DNA of 64,000 bases from Lutibacter sp. B1 (GCF_012524075.1 NZ_JAAZUI010000002.1:62001-126000); one strand, 5' to 3'. Positions 38,298-47,093 are shown, numbered from the stretch's first letter. The notes: a model not told the origin generated them from the letters alone. A program made the numbers and translations.

Positions 38298-38447
38298 CTA
38301 TTTTTTCTTTCCTATAAGTAAACATACAGGATAACAAATATTACCACCCGTAGGACCACAAAAACTACACCACCATTTTGTTGCAGGAAGATATGCTGCT
38401 TTTAATTGTTCACATTTTACTGGGAGTTTTACTGTTTTATTTTTCAT
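38298..38447 (-). CDS. Small cysteine-rich protein, 49 residues
   Basis: A 150-base frame with ATG at 38447 and TAG at 38298. The product has five cysteines: C12 and a compact cluster C27, C30, C38, C42 (WWCSFCGPTGGNICYPVC). The CxxC-x7-CxxxC layout looks like a miniature zinc ribbon, and CSFCG recalls the start of the ClpX zinc-binding domain. There is no signal peptide; the ends are basic. It sits between the MarR and gpx genes in a peroxide-defence region. A metal- or redox-sensing role, or a modified peptide precursor, are both open. Confidence 0.62.
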   Translation of the reverse strand: MKNKTVKLPVKCEQLKAAYLPATKWWCSFCGPTGGNICYPVCLLIGKKK

Positions 38448-38580
38448 AATAAAGTTGTTTTAGTTATATAATATAATACATGTAAATATATTCCGCGTAT
38501 TATTTATGTAAAAATACATTTCTTAAAATTATTTTCAAAATATAATAGCATTAAAATAATCTATCTAAAAAAGCTTCTTA

Positions 38581-38611
38581 TTGATTTATTAAATTATAAT
38601 TTTTATATTTG
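38581..38611 (+). promoter_or_regulatory. Promoter of gpx-ohrR
   Basis: TTG at 38581-38583 and TATATTTG at 38604-38611, 20 bases apart, fit the Bacteroidota -33/-7 consensus. The gpx start codon lies 41 bases further on. Confidence 0.65.
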
Positions 38612-38652
38612 TCGCTCAAGATTTAATCTTAAACAATTTAATACATAAAACT

Positions 38653-39135
38653 ATGGAATTCTACAATCTTAACGTAAATACACCCAAAGGAGAAATTCTT
38701 AAAATGTCAGATTTTAAAGGCAAAGCAGTTTTAATAGTTAATACAGCAACAAAATGTGGTTTAACACCTCAATTTGAAGGTTTAGAAAAATTACATCAAA
38801 AATATAAAGATAAAGGACTGGTTGTTTTAGGATTTCCTTGCAATCAATTTTTAAATCAAGAGCCGGAGACTAATGAAACTATGGAAGAGAATTGTAAAGT
38901 TAATTTTGGTGTTACATTTCCTCTAACTGAAAAAATTGAGGTAAACGGAGAAAATACACATGAAATTTTTAAGTATTTAAAAAGTAAACTTAGAGGAGGA
39001 TTATTTGGGAGTAAAATTAAATGGAACTTTACAAAATTTTTAATTACTCCGGAAGGTAAACCGTATAAACGATACGCACCTACTACTACACCTTTTAAAA
39101 TAGAAAAAGATATTAAACAATTATTACAATTATAA
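38653..39135 (+). CDS. Glutathione peroxidase family (thioredoxin-type) peroxidase
   Basis: A 160-residue cytoplasmic peroxidase of the GPx fold, reducing hydroperoxides. The peroxidatic cysteine is C35 (NTATKCGLTPQF), with Q69 and W124/N125 (KWNFTKF) completing the tetrad. C81 (EENCKVNFGVTFP) is placed like the resolving cysteine of thioredoxin-dependent members, so thioredoxin rather than glutathione is the probable reductant. C63 lies in GFPCNQF. The stop overlaps the ohrR start by one base (TAATG), so both are expressed together. Confidence 0.93.
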   Translation: MEFYNLNVNTPKGEILKMSDFKGKAVLIVNTATKCGLTPQFEGLEKLHQKYKDKGLVVLGFPCNQFLNQEPETNETMEENCKVNFGVTFPLTEKIEVNGENTHEIFKYLKSKLRGGLFGSKIKWNFTKFLITPEGKPYKRYAPTTTPFKIEKDIKQLLQL

Positions 39136-39584
39136 TGAAAAACGATTCAGATTTATTTTTAGACAATCAGTTGTGTTTCCCGTTTTATGCAACATCTCGT
39201 TTAATAACAAGGTTATATCAACCTTTATTAAAAAAAATTGATCTAACCTACCCACAATATTTAGTAATGCTTGTACTTTGGGAATCGGATAGTATTATTG
39301 TGAGTCAGTTAGGTAAACGCTTATTCCTTAATTCAAACACGTTAACTCCATTACTTAAAAAAATGGAACAAAAAGGTTTGCTAATTAGAAAAAGGTCAAA
39401 CGAAGATGAAAGAACAGTTATAATTGAGCTGACTTCGAAAGGGCAAAAATTAAAAACAAAGGCAACCGGCATACCAAATTCATTAAAAGAACAGTTAAAT
39501 ATTAATATGCCTATGGAAGATATTTTGGAGCTAAAAAAATCCTTATGGAAGTTTTTAGGAAATTTTGAAACAATACAACTTTAA
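39135..39584 (+). CDS. ohrR: OhrR-type organic-peroxide-sensing MarR regulator
   Basis: A 149-residue MarR-family protein with the OhrR signature at the N-terminus: LDNQLCFPFYATSRL contains the peroxide-sensing C14, and KIDLTYPQYLVMLVLWE follows. The winged helix spans about 55-105 (SQLGKRLFLNSNTLTPLLKKM as VSQLGKRLFL and TLTPLLKKME). No second cysteine is seen, so it is of the one-cysteine type that is oxidised and then mixed-disulfide linked. Coupled to gpx, it probably represses gpx and perhaps ohr. Confidence 0.9.
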   Translation: MKNDSDLFLDNQLCFPFYATSRLITRLYQPLLKKIDLTYPQYLVMLVLWESDSIIVSQLGKRLFLNSNTLTPLLKKMEQKGLLIRKRSNEDERTVIIELTSKGQKLKTKATGIPNSLKEQLNINMPMEDILELKKSLWKFLGNFETIQL

Positions 39585-39637
39585 TCCATTTAAAATGAAA
39601 ACAACGTACTGTATTTTTTTTGAACTCCATAAATAAT

Positions 39638-39865
39638 CTAAGCTACTTTCTTAAAAATTGATTTAACATCCGGAATTATCAATAGCACATATACTACAGC
39701 TGATATAACAAGTAGTATTTTACCAATAATACAATAAGTACAACTATAAAAATTATTTGTAAATCCAAATAAACAAGAAGTACAACCAACAATTGCCATT
39801 ATCAAATAATCAATAAAAAGTATCATAGGAATTAAAAAAGCCGATTTTAAAACAATATCTTTCAT
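39638..39865 (-). CDS. Small membrane protein with two CxxC motifs (copy 1)
   Basis: A 75-residue protein with two hydrophobic helices (about 8-27 and 46-64) joined by a loop carrying C28/C31 and C42/C45 (GCTSC and SCTYC around GFTNNFY). Length and all four cysteines are identical in the copy at 40820. No family name is recognised. It is divergent from the Crp-family gene at 40104 across 238 bases. Paired CxxC motifs at a membrane suggest disulfide chemistry or metal binding; which one is not determined. Confidence 0.78.
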   Translation of the reverse strand: MKDIVLKSAFLIPMILFIDYLIMAIVGCTSCLFGFTNNFYSCTYCIIGKILLVISAVVYVLLIIPDVKSIFKKVA

Positions 39866-40054
39866 AACTTTGATTTTAAATTATAACTACTAAAACCTAT
39901 ACCTAGTAAACACATTTAATACTTTTTTAAAACTTTAAATAAGTACTAATTTATTTTCTTTTTCTATTAAAGTTAAGAAGTAAATTAGCTACAATAAAAT
40001 AATTCAAATCAAGAAATTAATCGATTTTTAGTTATATTATTATCTATGAAAGAT

Positions 40055-40072
40055 GTAACTTTACGTAATTAC
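40055..40072. promoter_or_regulatory. Candidate operator upstream of Crp-family gene 1
   Basis: GTAACTTTAC (GTAA-N2-TTAC) directly followed by GTAATTAC, two adjacent dyads. The first matches the dyad upstream of the second Crp-family gene, within a shared block TTATTATCTAT...ATGTAA.TTTAC, and lies 40 bases before the start codon. Confidence 0.5.
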
Positions 40073-40103
40073 TTATGTAGTTTTAACTGTTTTTAGATTA
40101 ATT

Positions 40104-40799
40104 ATGCCTTATTTTTTAAATAAAAAAAGTCATTTTGACTATGAGTTTTTAAATGCAAAAGAGTGTTTAAATATTTTGACTGAAGATGAAAAAAATGAAT
40201 TGGTCAAACATAAAACTGATATTGTATTTGAAGCCGGTGAAACAATTATTAAAAGAGGACTTTTAGCCAATAGCATATTGTATTTGAATGAAGGCTTAGT
40301 TAAGTTAGATTTTATTAACAACGACAAACCTTCTACTTTAAGTTTAATTAAACCACATTCTTTTATTGGTATTATTTGTTGTTTTGCTTTTAAAAAATAC
40401 GATTTTACCGTTACTGCCATTGAAAAAACTAAGATTAGTTTTATTGATATGGATGTTTTTGAAAATTTTATAAAAAGTAATGGTGAGTTTGCTTTTCATC
40501 TTATAAAACACATGTCTGGTGTTACAAATATTTTATTTCATAGAATTACAACACTATCACAAAATAATATAGATGGAGCCTTATCTTTTTTATTATTAGA
40601 TTTTGCAAAAATCTATAATTCAAACAAATATACATTACCCGTTTCGCGTATAGAGATTGCAAATATTATAGGTTATTCTAAAGAAAGCGCAATAAACACA
40701 CTGTCAAAATTCAATAAAGAAGGAATTATTAAAGTCACAGGTAAAAAAATAGAACTACTTGATGTAGAAAAATTAGAGCAAATATGCAAAACCGGTTGA
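40104..40799 (+). CDS. Crp/Fnr-family transcriptional regulator (copy 1)
   Basis: A 231-residue regulator with an N-terminal cyclic-nucleotide-binding-type beta barrel (about 30-125), a dimerisation helix and a C-terminal winged helix (about 160-225; SRIEIANIIGYSKES). The barrel lacks the standard cAMP phosphate-binding RxA motif. A CC pair (IICCFAFKKYDF) is conserved in the second copy; there is no Fnr-type N-terminal cysteine cluster. It is divergent from the dual-CxxC membrane protein gene, which is a likely target. Confidence 0.88.
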   Translation: MPYFLNKKSHFDYEFLNAKECLNILTEDEKNELVKHKTDIVFEAGETIIKRGLLANSILYLNEGLVKLDFINNDKPSTLSLIKPHSFIGIICCFAFKKYDFTVTAIEKTKISFIDMDVFENFIKSNGEFAFHLIKHMSGVTNILFHRITTLSQNNIDGALSFLLLDFAKIYNSNKYTLPVSRIEIANIIGYSKESAINTLSKFNKEGIIKVTGKKIELLDVEKLEQICKTG

Positions 40800-40819
40800 T
40801 TTTGTATATGAAATATATT

Positions 40820-41047
40820 CTAAATTGCTTTCCTAAAAAGTAATTTTACATCTGGAAATATAAGTACTCCATAAGTAATAGCAGATATTCCAATTATTAT
40901 CCCACCAATAATACAGTATGTACAACTATAAAAATCATTAGTAAATCCTAGCAGACACGATGTGCATCCTACCAATATCATTATAACATAATCAATAAAT
41001 ATGAGTAGCGGTATTAACATTAATGATTTTAAAACTATATCTTTCAT
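40820..41047 (-). CDS. Small membrane protein with two CxxC motifs (copy 2)
   Basis: A 75-residue paralogue of the protein encoded at 39638, with the same two helices and C28, C31, C42, C45 (GCTSC and SCTYC). Differences are mostly conservative (for instance TNNFY to TNDFY), so both copies look functional. It ends 20 bases from the stop of the first Crp-family gene without a terminator between, and is divergent from the second Crp-family gene across 164 bases. Confidence 0.78.
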   Translation of the reverse strand: MKDIVLKSLMLIPLLIFIDYVIMILVGCTSCLLGFTNDFYSCTYCIIGGIIIGISAITYGVLIFPDVKLLFRKAI

Positions 41048-41174
41048 AACCTTACACTTAAAAAATTTCTTATTAAATTATCTGAACCAAAATTAAGTTG
41101 TCTAATAACCTTAAAAAATTTCTTCTCCCCCAAAAAATATAGTTCACTTTATTAAATTATTATCTATTAATAAT

Positions 41175-41184
41175 GTAATTTTAC
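41175..41184. promoter_or_regulatory. Candidate operator upstream of Crp-family gene 2
   Basis: GTAATTTTAC (GTAA-N2-TTAC) 27 bases before the start codon, matching the dyad in front of copy 1. Conservation after duplication hints at a binding site for these regulators. Confidence 0.5.
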
Positions 41185-41211
41185 ATTGCTTTTAATGTAA
41201 AATTAAATACT

Positions 41212-41907
41212 ATGCCTGATTTTATAAAACAGAAAGGTAGCCTTAAATATGATTTTTTAAATGCAAAAGAGTGTTTAAACATACTTACTGAGGCAGAAAA
41301 AGATGAATTAGTAAAACACAAAACTGATGTTGAATTTGAGCCAGGTGAAATCATTATTAAAAGAGGAATCCTGGCAAATAACATTTTATATTTAACAGAA
41401 GGTTTGTTAAAATTAGAAATTATTAATGATGAAAAGCCTTACACCATTGGGCTAATCCAATCAAGTTCATTTATAGGTATTGTGTGTTGTTTTGCTTTTA
41501 AAAAATACGATTTTACCGCTACAGCTATAGAAAAAACTACGGTTAGTTTTATTGAAATGGCTACTATTGAAAAATTTATAAAAACAAATGGAGATTTTGC
41601 CCTGCACTTAATCAAACACATGTCTGGTGTTACCAATGGATTATTTCATAGAATTACCAAACTTTCACAAAAAAATATTGAAGGTGCTATTGCTTTGCAA
41701 TTATTAGATTTTTCAGAAATTTATAATTCTCTAAATTATACTTTACCAGTTGTTAGAAAAGAACTTGGTGAAATTGTAGGATATTCAAAAGAAAGCGTTA
41801 TAAATACGTTATCTAAATTCAACAAAGAAGAAATTATAAAAGTAAATGACAGGAAAATAACAATCTTAGACAAAGATAAACTAGCTCAAATTAGCAAATT
41901 AGGTTAG
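41212..41907 (+). CDS. Crp/Fnr-family transcriptional regulator (copy 2)
   Basis: A 231-residue paralogue of the regulator at 40104, equal in length and alike throughout, including FLNAKECLNILTE, CCFAFKKYDFTATA and KHMSGVTN. The recognition region (VVRKELGEIVGYSKESVINT as RKELGEIVGYSKES) differs in its first half from copy 1 (SRIEIANIIGYSKES), so the DNA targets may overlap but not be identical. It has no cAMP-type phosphate-binding arginine motif. Ligand unknown. Confidence 0.88.
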   Translation: MPDFIKQKGSLKYDFLNAKECLNILTEAEKDELVKHKTDVEFEPGEIIIKRGILANNILYLTEGLLKLEIINDEKPYTIGLIQSSSFIGIVCCFAFKKYDFTATAIEKTTVSFIEMATIEKFIKTNGDFALHLIKHMSGVTNGLFHRITKLSQKNIEGAIALQLLDFSEIYNSLNYTLPVVRKELGEIVGYSKESVINTLSKFNKEEIIKVNDRKITILDKDKLAQISKLG

Positions 41908-42107
41908 TTAAATTAACATAGTAATTTACATTTTTCATTTCATAAAAATAATAAACTTAATACCCTTAATAACAAAACCATACAAATTAAATTCCTAAAC
42001 AACTAGCCGTTTTTTGTTACAAATAAATTACATTTTTAAATACTCAAATAGTTATTCCTATCCATTAAATTTTGTATTTTTAAACATAATTATAATAACA
42101 AATAACA

Positions 42108-43202
42108 ATGGTTTACAAACTAACATCTTTAAAAACTTTTATTTTAATTTTTACAATCATTTTTTCAATATCATGCAGTAGTTCCAATAGTCAAATTGAA
42201 CAAAATATAGATGAAGAAATTATTAAAGAAACACCCAATGATGAAGTTTTAGACAATGAAGATGAAAATACAGAAGACGAGCAACAAACCTACAATTCTG
42301 TTGTTGAAGAATACGGCCAATTAACCATTTCAGGTAATAAAATAGTTGATCAAAATGGCAGCGCAATTCAGCTTAGAGGAATGTCTTTTTTTTGGAGTCA
42401 ATGGATTGGAAAATATTACAATCATGAAACCGTAAAGTGGTTGAAAGATGATTGGCAATGTACAGTTGTGAGAGCCGCTTTAGCTGTTGATTACGATGGA
42501 TATTTAGTACATCCTGAACAAGAAAAAGCAAAAATTATGGCTGTGATAGATGCAGCTATTGAAGAAGGTATTTATGTAATTATCGATTGGCACGACCATG
42601 AAGCTGAAAAACACACAGAACAGGCCAAAGCTTTTTTTGCAGAAATGGCTGAAAAATATGGAGAATATCCAAATGTGATTTATGAAACCTTTAATGAACC
42701 TTTAGATATTTCATGGAATGAAGTTTTAAAACCATATCATGAGGCCGTTATTGCTGAAATACGAAAATATGATCCTGATAATATTATTGTTTGCGGTACT
42801 AGAAATTGGTCTCAAAATGTTGATGATGTTATTGGTAATAAAATTGATGATGCCAACGTGGCTTATACCCTACACTACTATGCCGCAACGCATAAACAAT
42901 GGTTAAGAGATATTGCAACTTCGGCCCTAAATAATAACGTTCCTCTTTTTGTAACCGAGTTTGGCACTACACAGGCTTCTGGTGATGAGTCTATTGATGT
43001 TGAGGAATCTGAACTATGGTGGCAGTATTTAGACGAACATAAAATTTCATGGTGTAACTGGTCTGTGGCTGATAAAGAGGAATTAGCTGCGGCTTTAAAA
43101 CCGGGCACCAGTTCAACAGGTGGTTGGAGCGAAGCTGAACTAACAACTTCCGGAAAAATGGTGAGAGATGAATTGAAAAAAAAGAATAAAGCGTATAAAT
43201 AA
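42108..43202 (+). CDS. GH5 endoglucanase (GH5_2-like), lipoprotein
   Basis: A 364-residue GH5 enzyme likely cutting beta-1,4-glucan internally. The lipobox SISC is followed by SSSNSQ and then a long acidic linker (about 30-65, rich in E and D) ahead of the catalytic domain, which suggests surface display. The domain opens with YGQLTISGNKIVDQNG and LRGMSFFWSQW, typical of GH5_2 cellulases; acid/base is E197 (YETFNEP) and nucleophile E284 (VTEFGTT). It stands apart from the xyloglucan locus by ~10 kb and has no SusCD of its own. Confidence 0.9.
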   Translation: MVYKLTSLKTFILIFTIIFSISCSSSNSQIEQNIDEEIIKETPNDEVLDNEDENTEDEQQTYNSVVEEYGQLTISGNKIVDQNGSAIQLRGMSFFWSQWIGKYYNHETVKWLKDDWQCTVVRAALAVDYDGYLVHPEQEKAKIMAVIDAAIEEGIYVIIDWHDHEAEKHTEQAKAFFAEMAEKYGEYPNVIYETFNEPLDISWNEVLKPYHEAVIAEIRKYDPDNIIVCGTRNWSQNVDDVIGNKIDDANVAYTLHYYAATHKQWLRDIATSALNNNVPLFVTEFGTTQASGDESIDVEESELWWQYLDEHKISWCNWSVADKEELAAALKPGTSSTGGWSEAELTTSGKMVRDELKKKNKAYK

Positions 43203-43238
43203 AAATAACAAATTAAAACTATTATTAATCTTTAAAAA

Positions 43239-44429
43239 ATGATACTAATAGATAACCCTTATGTTTCCGATTTTCTGATTAATACTATAAAAAGTAACAA
43301 CCTTAAAATTGTAGCAACATCTGAAGCAAAAAGCTTAATACCTGATCCATCATTAAATTGGATCGATGAAAGTGAAGCAATCAATATTCTTAAAAATAAG
43401 AAAAATGTTTCTATTTATAGCAATTCTGAAAATTCTATAAATTGGGTTGATGAAAATTTAGGGTTTACAAACCTTCCAAATCAAATACAGTTATTTAAAA
43501 ACAAAGTAAAGTTCAGAGAATTAATACAAGAGCTTTTTCCTAACTATTTTTTTAAAAGCGTAAAATTTAACGAGTTAAAAAACATTGATATTCATCAATT
43601 TCAGTTTCCTCTTATAATTAAACCGGCAATAGGTTTTTTTAGTATTGGAGTGTATAAAGTAGAATCTCCAACCGATTGGAATATTGTTTTAACAAAGTTA
43701 TATACTGAAATTACCGAACTCAAAAATGTATATCCTAAACAGGTAATTGATGTTTCAGACTTTATTATTGAAGAGTATATTGAAGGTGATGAATATGCCA
43801 TAGATTGTTATTTTAATAACAAAGGTGAACCTGTAATACTAAATATACTTCATCATGTATTTTCATCAGGAAAAGATGTAAGCGACCGAGTTTACACTAC
43901 TTCAAAAGAAATTATACTAAAACACAAAGACAATATTCAACACTTTTTAAACTTGTTGGGAAAAAAAGCTGATTTAACTAATTTTCCTATTCATATTGAA
44001 ATTAGAATAAATAATCAGCATAAAATTTATCCTATTGAAGTAAATCCGTTACGTTTTGGAGGATGGTGCACAACTGCAGATTTAACTTGGTATGCATATA
44101 AATTTAATTCTTACGAGTATTTTTTAAATAATAAAAAGCCTGATTGGAATCACATTTTTGAAACACAAAATAACAAACTGTACAGTTTAATTGCTTTAAA
44201 TAATAATTCGGGAATTAAAGACTCTGAAATTGAATCGTTTAATTTTGAAAAGCTATGGAAAGACTTTGAAAATCCTTTGAATTTACGAGAATTTGATTTT
44301 AGAAAATACGATATGTTTGGTATGTTATTTACCGAAACTTCTTACGGAAATGAAGCAGAACTTACTGAAATTTTAACATCCGATTTAAAAAAATACATAA
44401 ACCTAAAAGAACACTCCAATGCACTTTGA
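43239..44429 (+). CDS. ATP-grasp domain protein
   Basis: A 396-residue ATP-grasp protein. Evidence is FPLIIKPAIGFFSIGVYKV (ATP-binding lysine), FIIEEYIEGDEYAIDC (ATP-clamp region) and IHIEIRINNQ...IYPIEVNPLRFGG with the metal-binding glutamate/asparagine pair. ATP-grasp enzymes join a carboxylate to an amine or thiol through an acyl-phosphate. Its substrate is unknown. It overlaps the following methyltransferase gene by 11 bases, so the two act together. Candidates are a dipeptide-like metabolite or a peptide modification; nothing here decides. Confidence 0.85.
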   Translation: MILIDNPYVSDFLINTIKSNNLKIVATSEAKSLIPDPSLNWIDESEAINILKNKKNVSIYSNSENSINWVDENLGFTNLPNQIQLFKNKVKFRELIQELFPNYFFKSVKFNELKNIDIHQFQFPLIIKPAIGFFSIGVYKVESPTDWNIVLTKLYTEITELKNVYPKQVIDVSDFIIEEYIEGDEYAIDCYFNNKGEPVILNILHHVFSSGKDVSDRVYTTSKEIILKHKDNIQHFLNLLGKKADLTNFPIHIEIRINNQHKIYPIEVNPLRFGGWCTTADLTWYAYKFNSYEYFLNNKKPDWNHIFETQNNKLYSLIALNNNSGIKDSEIESFNFEKLWKDFENPLNLREFDFRKYDMFGMLFTETSYGNEAELTEILTSDLKKYINLKEHSNAL

Positions 44430-45039
44430 TAGTAAAGCAAAAAACTGGGATACTGATATCAATAAAATAAAAAGAGCAAGTATTTTTGCGAAAGAAATTA
44501 CTGATTTTATTCAGCCAAAAAAATCGGCTACCGCTCTTGAATTTGGTTGCGGAACAGGTTTGCTAAGTTTTGAGCTAAAAGATGCTTTTAACTCAATTAC
44601 ACTTGTCGATAATTCTGTAGGAATGATTGATGTTTTGAAGGAAAAAATAGAAAAACATAAAATTAAAAATTTCAATCCGCTAACAATTAACTTATTAGAA
44701 GACAAGTTTAACCTAAAAAGTGTTGATGTAATTTATACATTAATGACATTACATCATATAAACGATTTAGATGCCATTTTTAAAATATTCAATACTCTTT
44801 TAAATACCAATGGTTATTTATGTATTGCCGATTTAGTTAAAGAAGACGGTTCTTTTCATCCAAAAGAAATGAATTTTGACGGGCATACCGGATTTGATAA
44901 AGATAAATTGAGTTCAATTTTATTAAAAAATGGTTTTAAAATTAAATATTATACAATTTGTTATGAAGTTGAAAAAGTGAGAAAAAATCAACTAAAAAAA
45001 TATCCTCTATTTTTATTAATTGCTAAAAAAGTAGCATAA
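44419..45039 (+). CDS. SAM-dependent class I methyltransferase
   Basis: A 206-residue methyltransferase with the SAM-binding motif ALEFGCGTGLLSFEL (motif I), TLVDNSVGMIDVL (motif II acidic residue) and DVIYTLMTLHHINDL. It is cytoplasmic with no extra domain and of usual length for small-molecule methylases. Start is chosen at the ATG overlapping the ATP-grasp gene by 11 bases. The pair may make one methylated product (inference). Confidence 0.87.
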   Translation: MHFDSKAKNWDTDINKIKRASIFAKEITDFIQPKKSATALEFGCGTGLLSFELKDAFNSITLVDNSVGMIDVLKEKIEKHKIKNFNPLTINLLEDKFNLKSVDVIYTLMTLHHINDLDAIFKIFNTLLNTNGYLCIADLVKEDGSFHPKEMNFDGHTGFDKDKLSSILLKNGFKIKYYTICYEVEKVRKNQLKKYPLFLLIAKKVA

Positions 45040-45177
45040 AATCCCAATTCCGATTTAATCAAGTAATAAAACAGCACAACATCTTAATTCAACAACTCTG
45101 CATTTTCTATTTTTTATAGTGTATTATCTGATTTTACTTTACTTATAATTAGATGTGTAACTATAAAATTAAAAAAA

Positions 45178-46023
45178 ATGAAAACAACATTAAATGTAAG
45201 TTTAGCAACAATATTAATGGCCTTGCTAGTTATTGTACCTTCCGTTACTAACGGTCAGAACAAAAAAACGGTTATAAAAAAGTATTTAACCGAATTAACA
45301 CCAAATTCTGTTAACAAAACTCTTCAAAAATACAGAATGACAGCTATTTATACCAATCGTGATCTTTATGGAACCTTTATAGATAAAACAAAGGTTACAG
45401 GTGATTATACAATAGGTCTTAACAATGGTTTTGTTAACTGGAACAATGTTTCTATTTCAAATTCAAAAAATTACTTAGACGATTTTCCTGAAGGAATTAA
45501 ACAAGAATATATGGAAAATATAACATATGTTCCTTCACCCAAAATACTAGACCCTCAAACTTTTAAAGATTTTCCGGAAAATTCAGAAACTGTGTTTTCC
45601 AGAAATCTAATTTGGGATATGTATGCTATTGAAGAATTTGCGTGGAACTATACAGACTCATTAGAGTTAAACAAAACCTATCGAATTCCTAAAATAAAAG
45701 GTAAGTTTGATATGGCTGATATTGGTACTTACGCTCATACAGAAATACAATTGTGCTGGACAGGTATTTCTGCAATAGACAATTCATTATTTGCCGTTAT
45801 TGAATTTAGAGCTCTTGACAATAAAGTTGAAATAACAATGCCTGGTGTAAATATGAAAGGAACTGAACAATATTGGGGTACTGTATGGATTTCTCTAAAA
45901 AATAAATTGATAGGACGTGCTGTTATGTACAGTGGCACAATACAAGAACTTAAAATGGATGGTTTTGACACTAAATTTATAATTAAAACAATTAGAGAAT
46001 TGTGGGTAGATAAAATTCAGTAA
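45178..46023 (+). CDS. Secreted protein of unknown function, upstream of LytS/LytTR genes
   Basis: A 281-residue protein with a signal peptide (about 1-27, ending TNGQ) and no lipobox, so periplasmic or secreted. I recognise no domain; the mature part is beta-rich with many W and Y residues (WNNVSISNS, IELCW-like IQLCWTGIS, EQYWGTVWISLKNK). The strand-rich C-terminal half might form a beta barrel or lipocalin-like fold, which is inference. It ends 20 bases before the histidine kinase gene and may be its sensor partner or an operon member. Confidence 0.72.
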   Translation: MKTTLNVSLATILMALLVIVPSVTNGQNKKTVIKKYLTELTPNSVNKTLQKYRMTAIYTNRDLYGTFIDKTKVTGDYTIGLNNGFVNWNNVSISNSKNYLDDFPEGIKQEYMENITYVPSPKILDPQTFKDFPENSETVFSRNLIWDMYAIEEFAWNYTDSLELNKTYRIPKIKGKFDMADIGTYAHTEIQLCWTGISAIDNSLFAVIEFRALDNKVEITMPGVNMKGTEQYWGTVWISLKNKLIGRAVMYSGTIQELKMDGFDTKFIIKTIRELWVDKIQ

Positions 46024-46043
46024 AATCAAGTAAATTTGTTAGT

Positions 46044-47093
46044 ATGAAAACGCTTAATCTTGAAACAATTCTTGATCAGCGGAGATTATATTCTCATCTT
46101 GTATATCTCCTTATCTCTTTATTGGCAGTAATTTTTTCAACTTTTACAAATAACTCTTCAGTATTGTTTCAAGATTATATTGAATTTACTTTGCTCGTGT
46201 TTAGCTATTTAGAAGCATTCATTTTTATTGCCCGAAAAATATTTATAAATTTTAGTACTGATACCACAAGTAAAGAATTTCTTCAAAATATACTTTTTAG
46301 ATTATTGATTTTTTACATTACTTGTTTTGTTGCTGCTTTAATTATTTTTATCTCATTTCGCTACTTCTATCATTGGATTTATAACCTAAATACATCAAAT
46401 ATACTATCTGATTTTTTTTATTATGAATTCAATTCGTGGTTTAAATCAATCATTAAAGGACTATCATTCGGTGTAGTTATATTTCTTGTTATTCAATGGA
46501 TAGAAGCCTTAAAAAGAGAACGAAAACTAAAAGAAGAAAGTCTTATTTTTCAAAATGAAACACTCAAAAATCAGATAAATCCACATTTCCTGTTCAATAG
46601 TTTAAATACGCTTTCTTCATTAATAAGCACACAACCGGAAGTTGCTGAAATTTTTATAAGCAGACTGTCTTCAATTTACAGATATATTATTGAAAACAGT
46701 AAGAAAGATAAAGTTCCTCTTCAAGCAGAATTAGAATTTATAAATAACTATTTTGATCTTCATAAAATTAGAGATGAAGAAAAAATAGCACTTACTATAA
46801 ATATTTCTAATGCTGAAAGTTATATGATTCTTCCTATTTCGCTTCAAATACTTGTTGAAAATGCTATTAAACATAATATGGCAACACGTGAAAATCCATT
46901 AAAAATTTCAATCTACATTGAAAATCAGCAGATTATTGTAAAAAATAATCTTCAAAAAATGGCAGTTCAATTACAATCAACAAAAACAGGGCTTAAAAAT
47001 TTATCGGAACGCGTAAAACTAATAACAGGTAAATCTCTAATTGTAGAAGAAACAACTGCAGATTTTATTGTAAAAATACCTTTATTGTTATGA
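46044..47093 (+). CDS. LytS-type sensor histidine kinase
   Basis: A 349-residue histidine kinase. Four membrane segments occupy about residues 20-155, followed by a coiled linker and the His_kinase domain with the phospho-acceptor histidine in INPHFLFNSLNTLSSL, the N-box LVENAIKHNM and the C-terminal ATPase strand. No large extracellular sensing domain is present, so it senses through the membrane part. It overlaps the response-regulator gene by four bases (ATGA), the standard arrangement for this pair. Confidence 0.92.
   Translation: MKTLNLETILDQRRLYSHLVYLLISLLAVIFSTFTNNSSVLFQDYIEFTLLVFSYLEAFIFIARKIFINFSTDTTSKEFLQNILFRLLIFYITCFVAALIIFISFRYFYHWIYNLNTSNILSDFFYYEFNSWFKSIIKGLSFGVVIFLVIQWIEALKRERKLKEESLIFQNETLKNQINPHFLFNSLNTLSSLISTQPEVAEIFISRLSSIYRYIIENSKKDKVPLQAELEFINNYFDLHKIRDEEKIALTINISNAESYMILPISLQILVENAIKHNMATRENPLKISIYIENQQIIVKNNLQKMAVQLQSTKTGLKNLSERVKLITGKSLIVEETTADFIVKIPLLL

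Noticed and set aside
38298-43238. Linking the cysteine-rich peptide and the ATP-grasp enzyme as one modified-peptide cluster
   Set aside because: They are about 5 kb apart on opposite strands with unrelated genes between, and the peptide has no recognisable leader for an ATP-grasp ligase.
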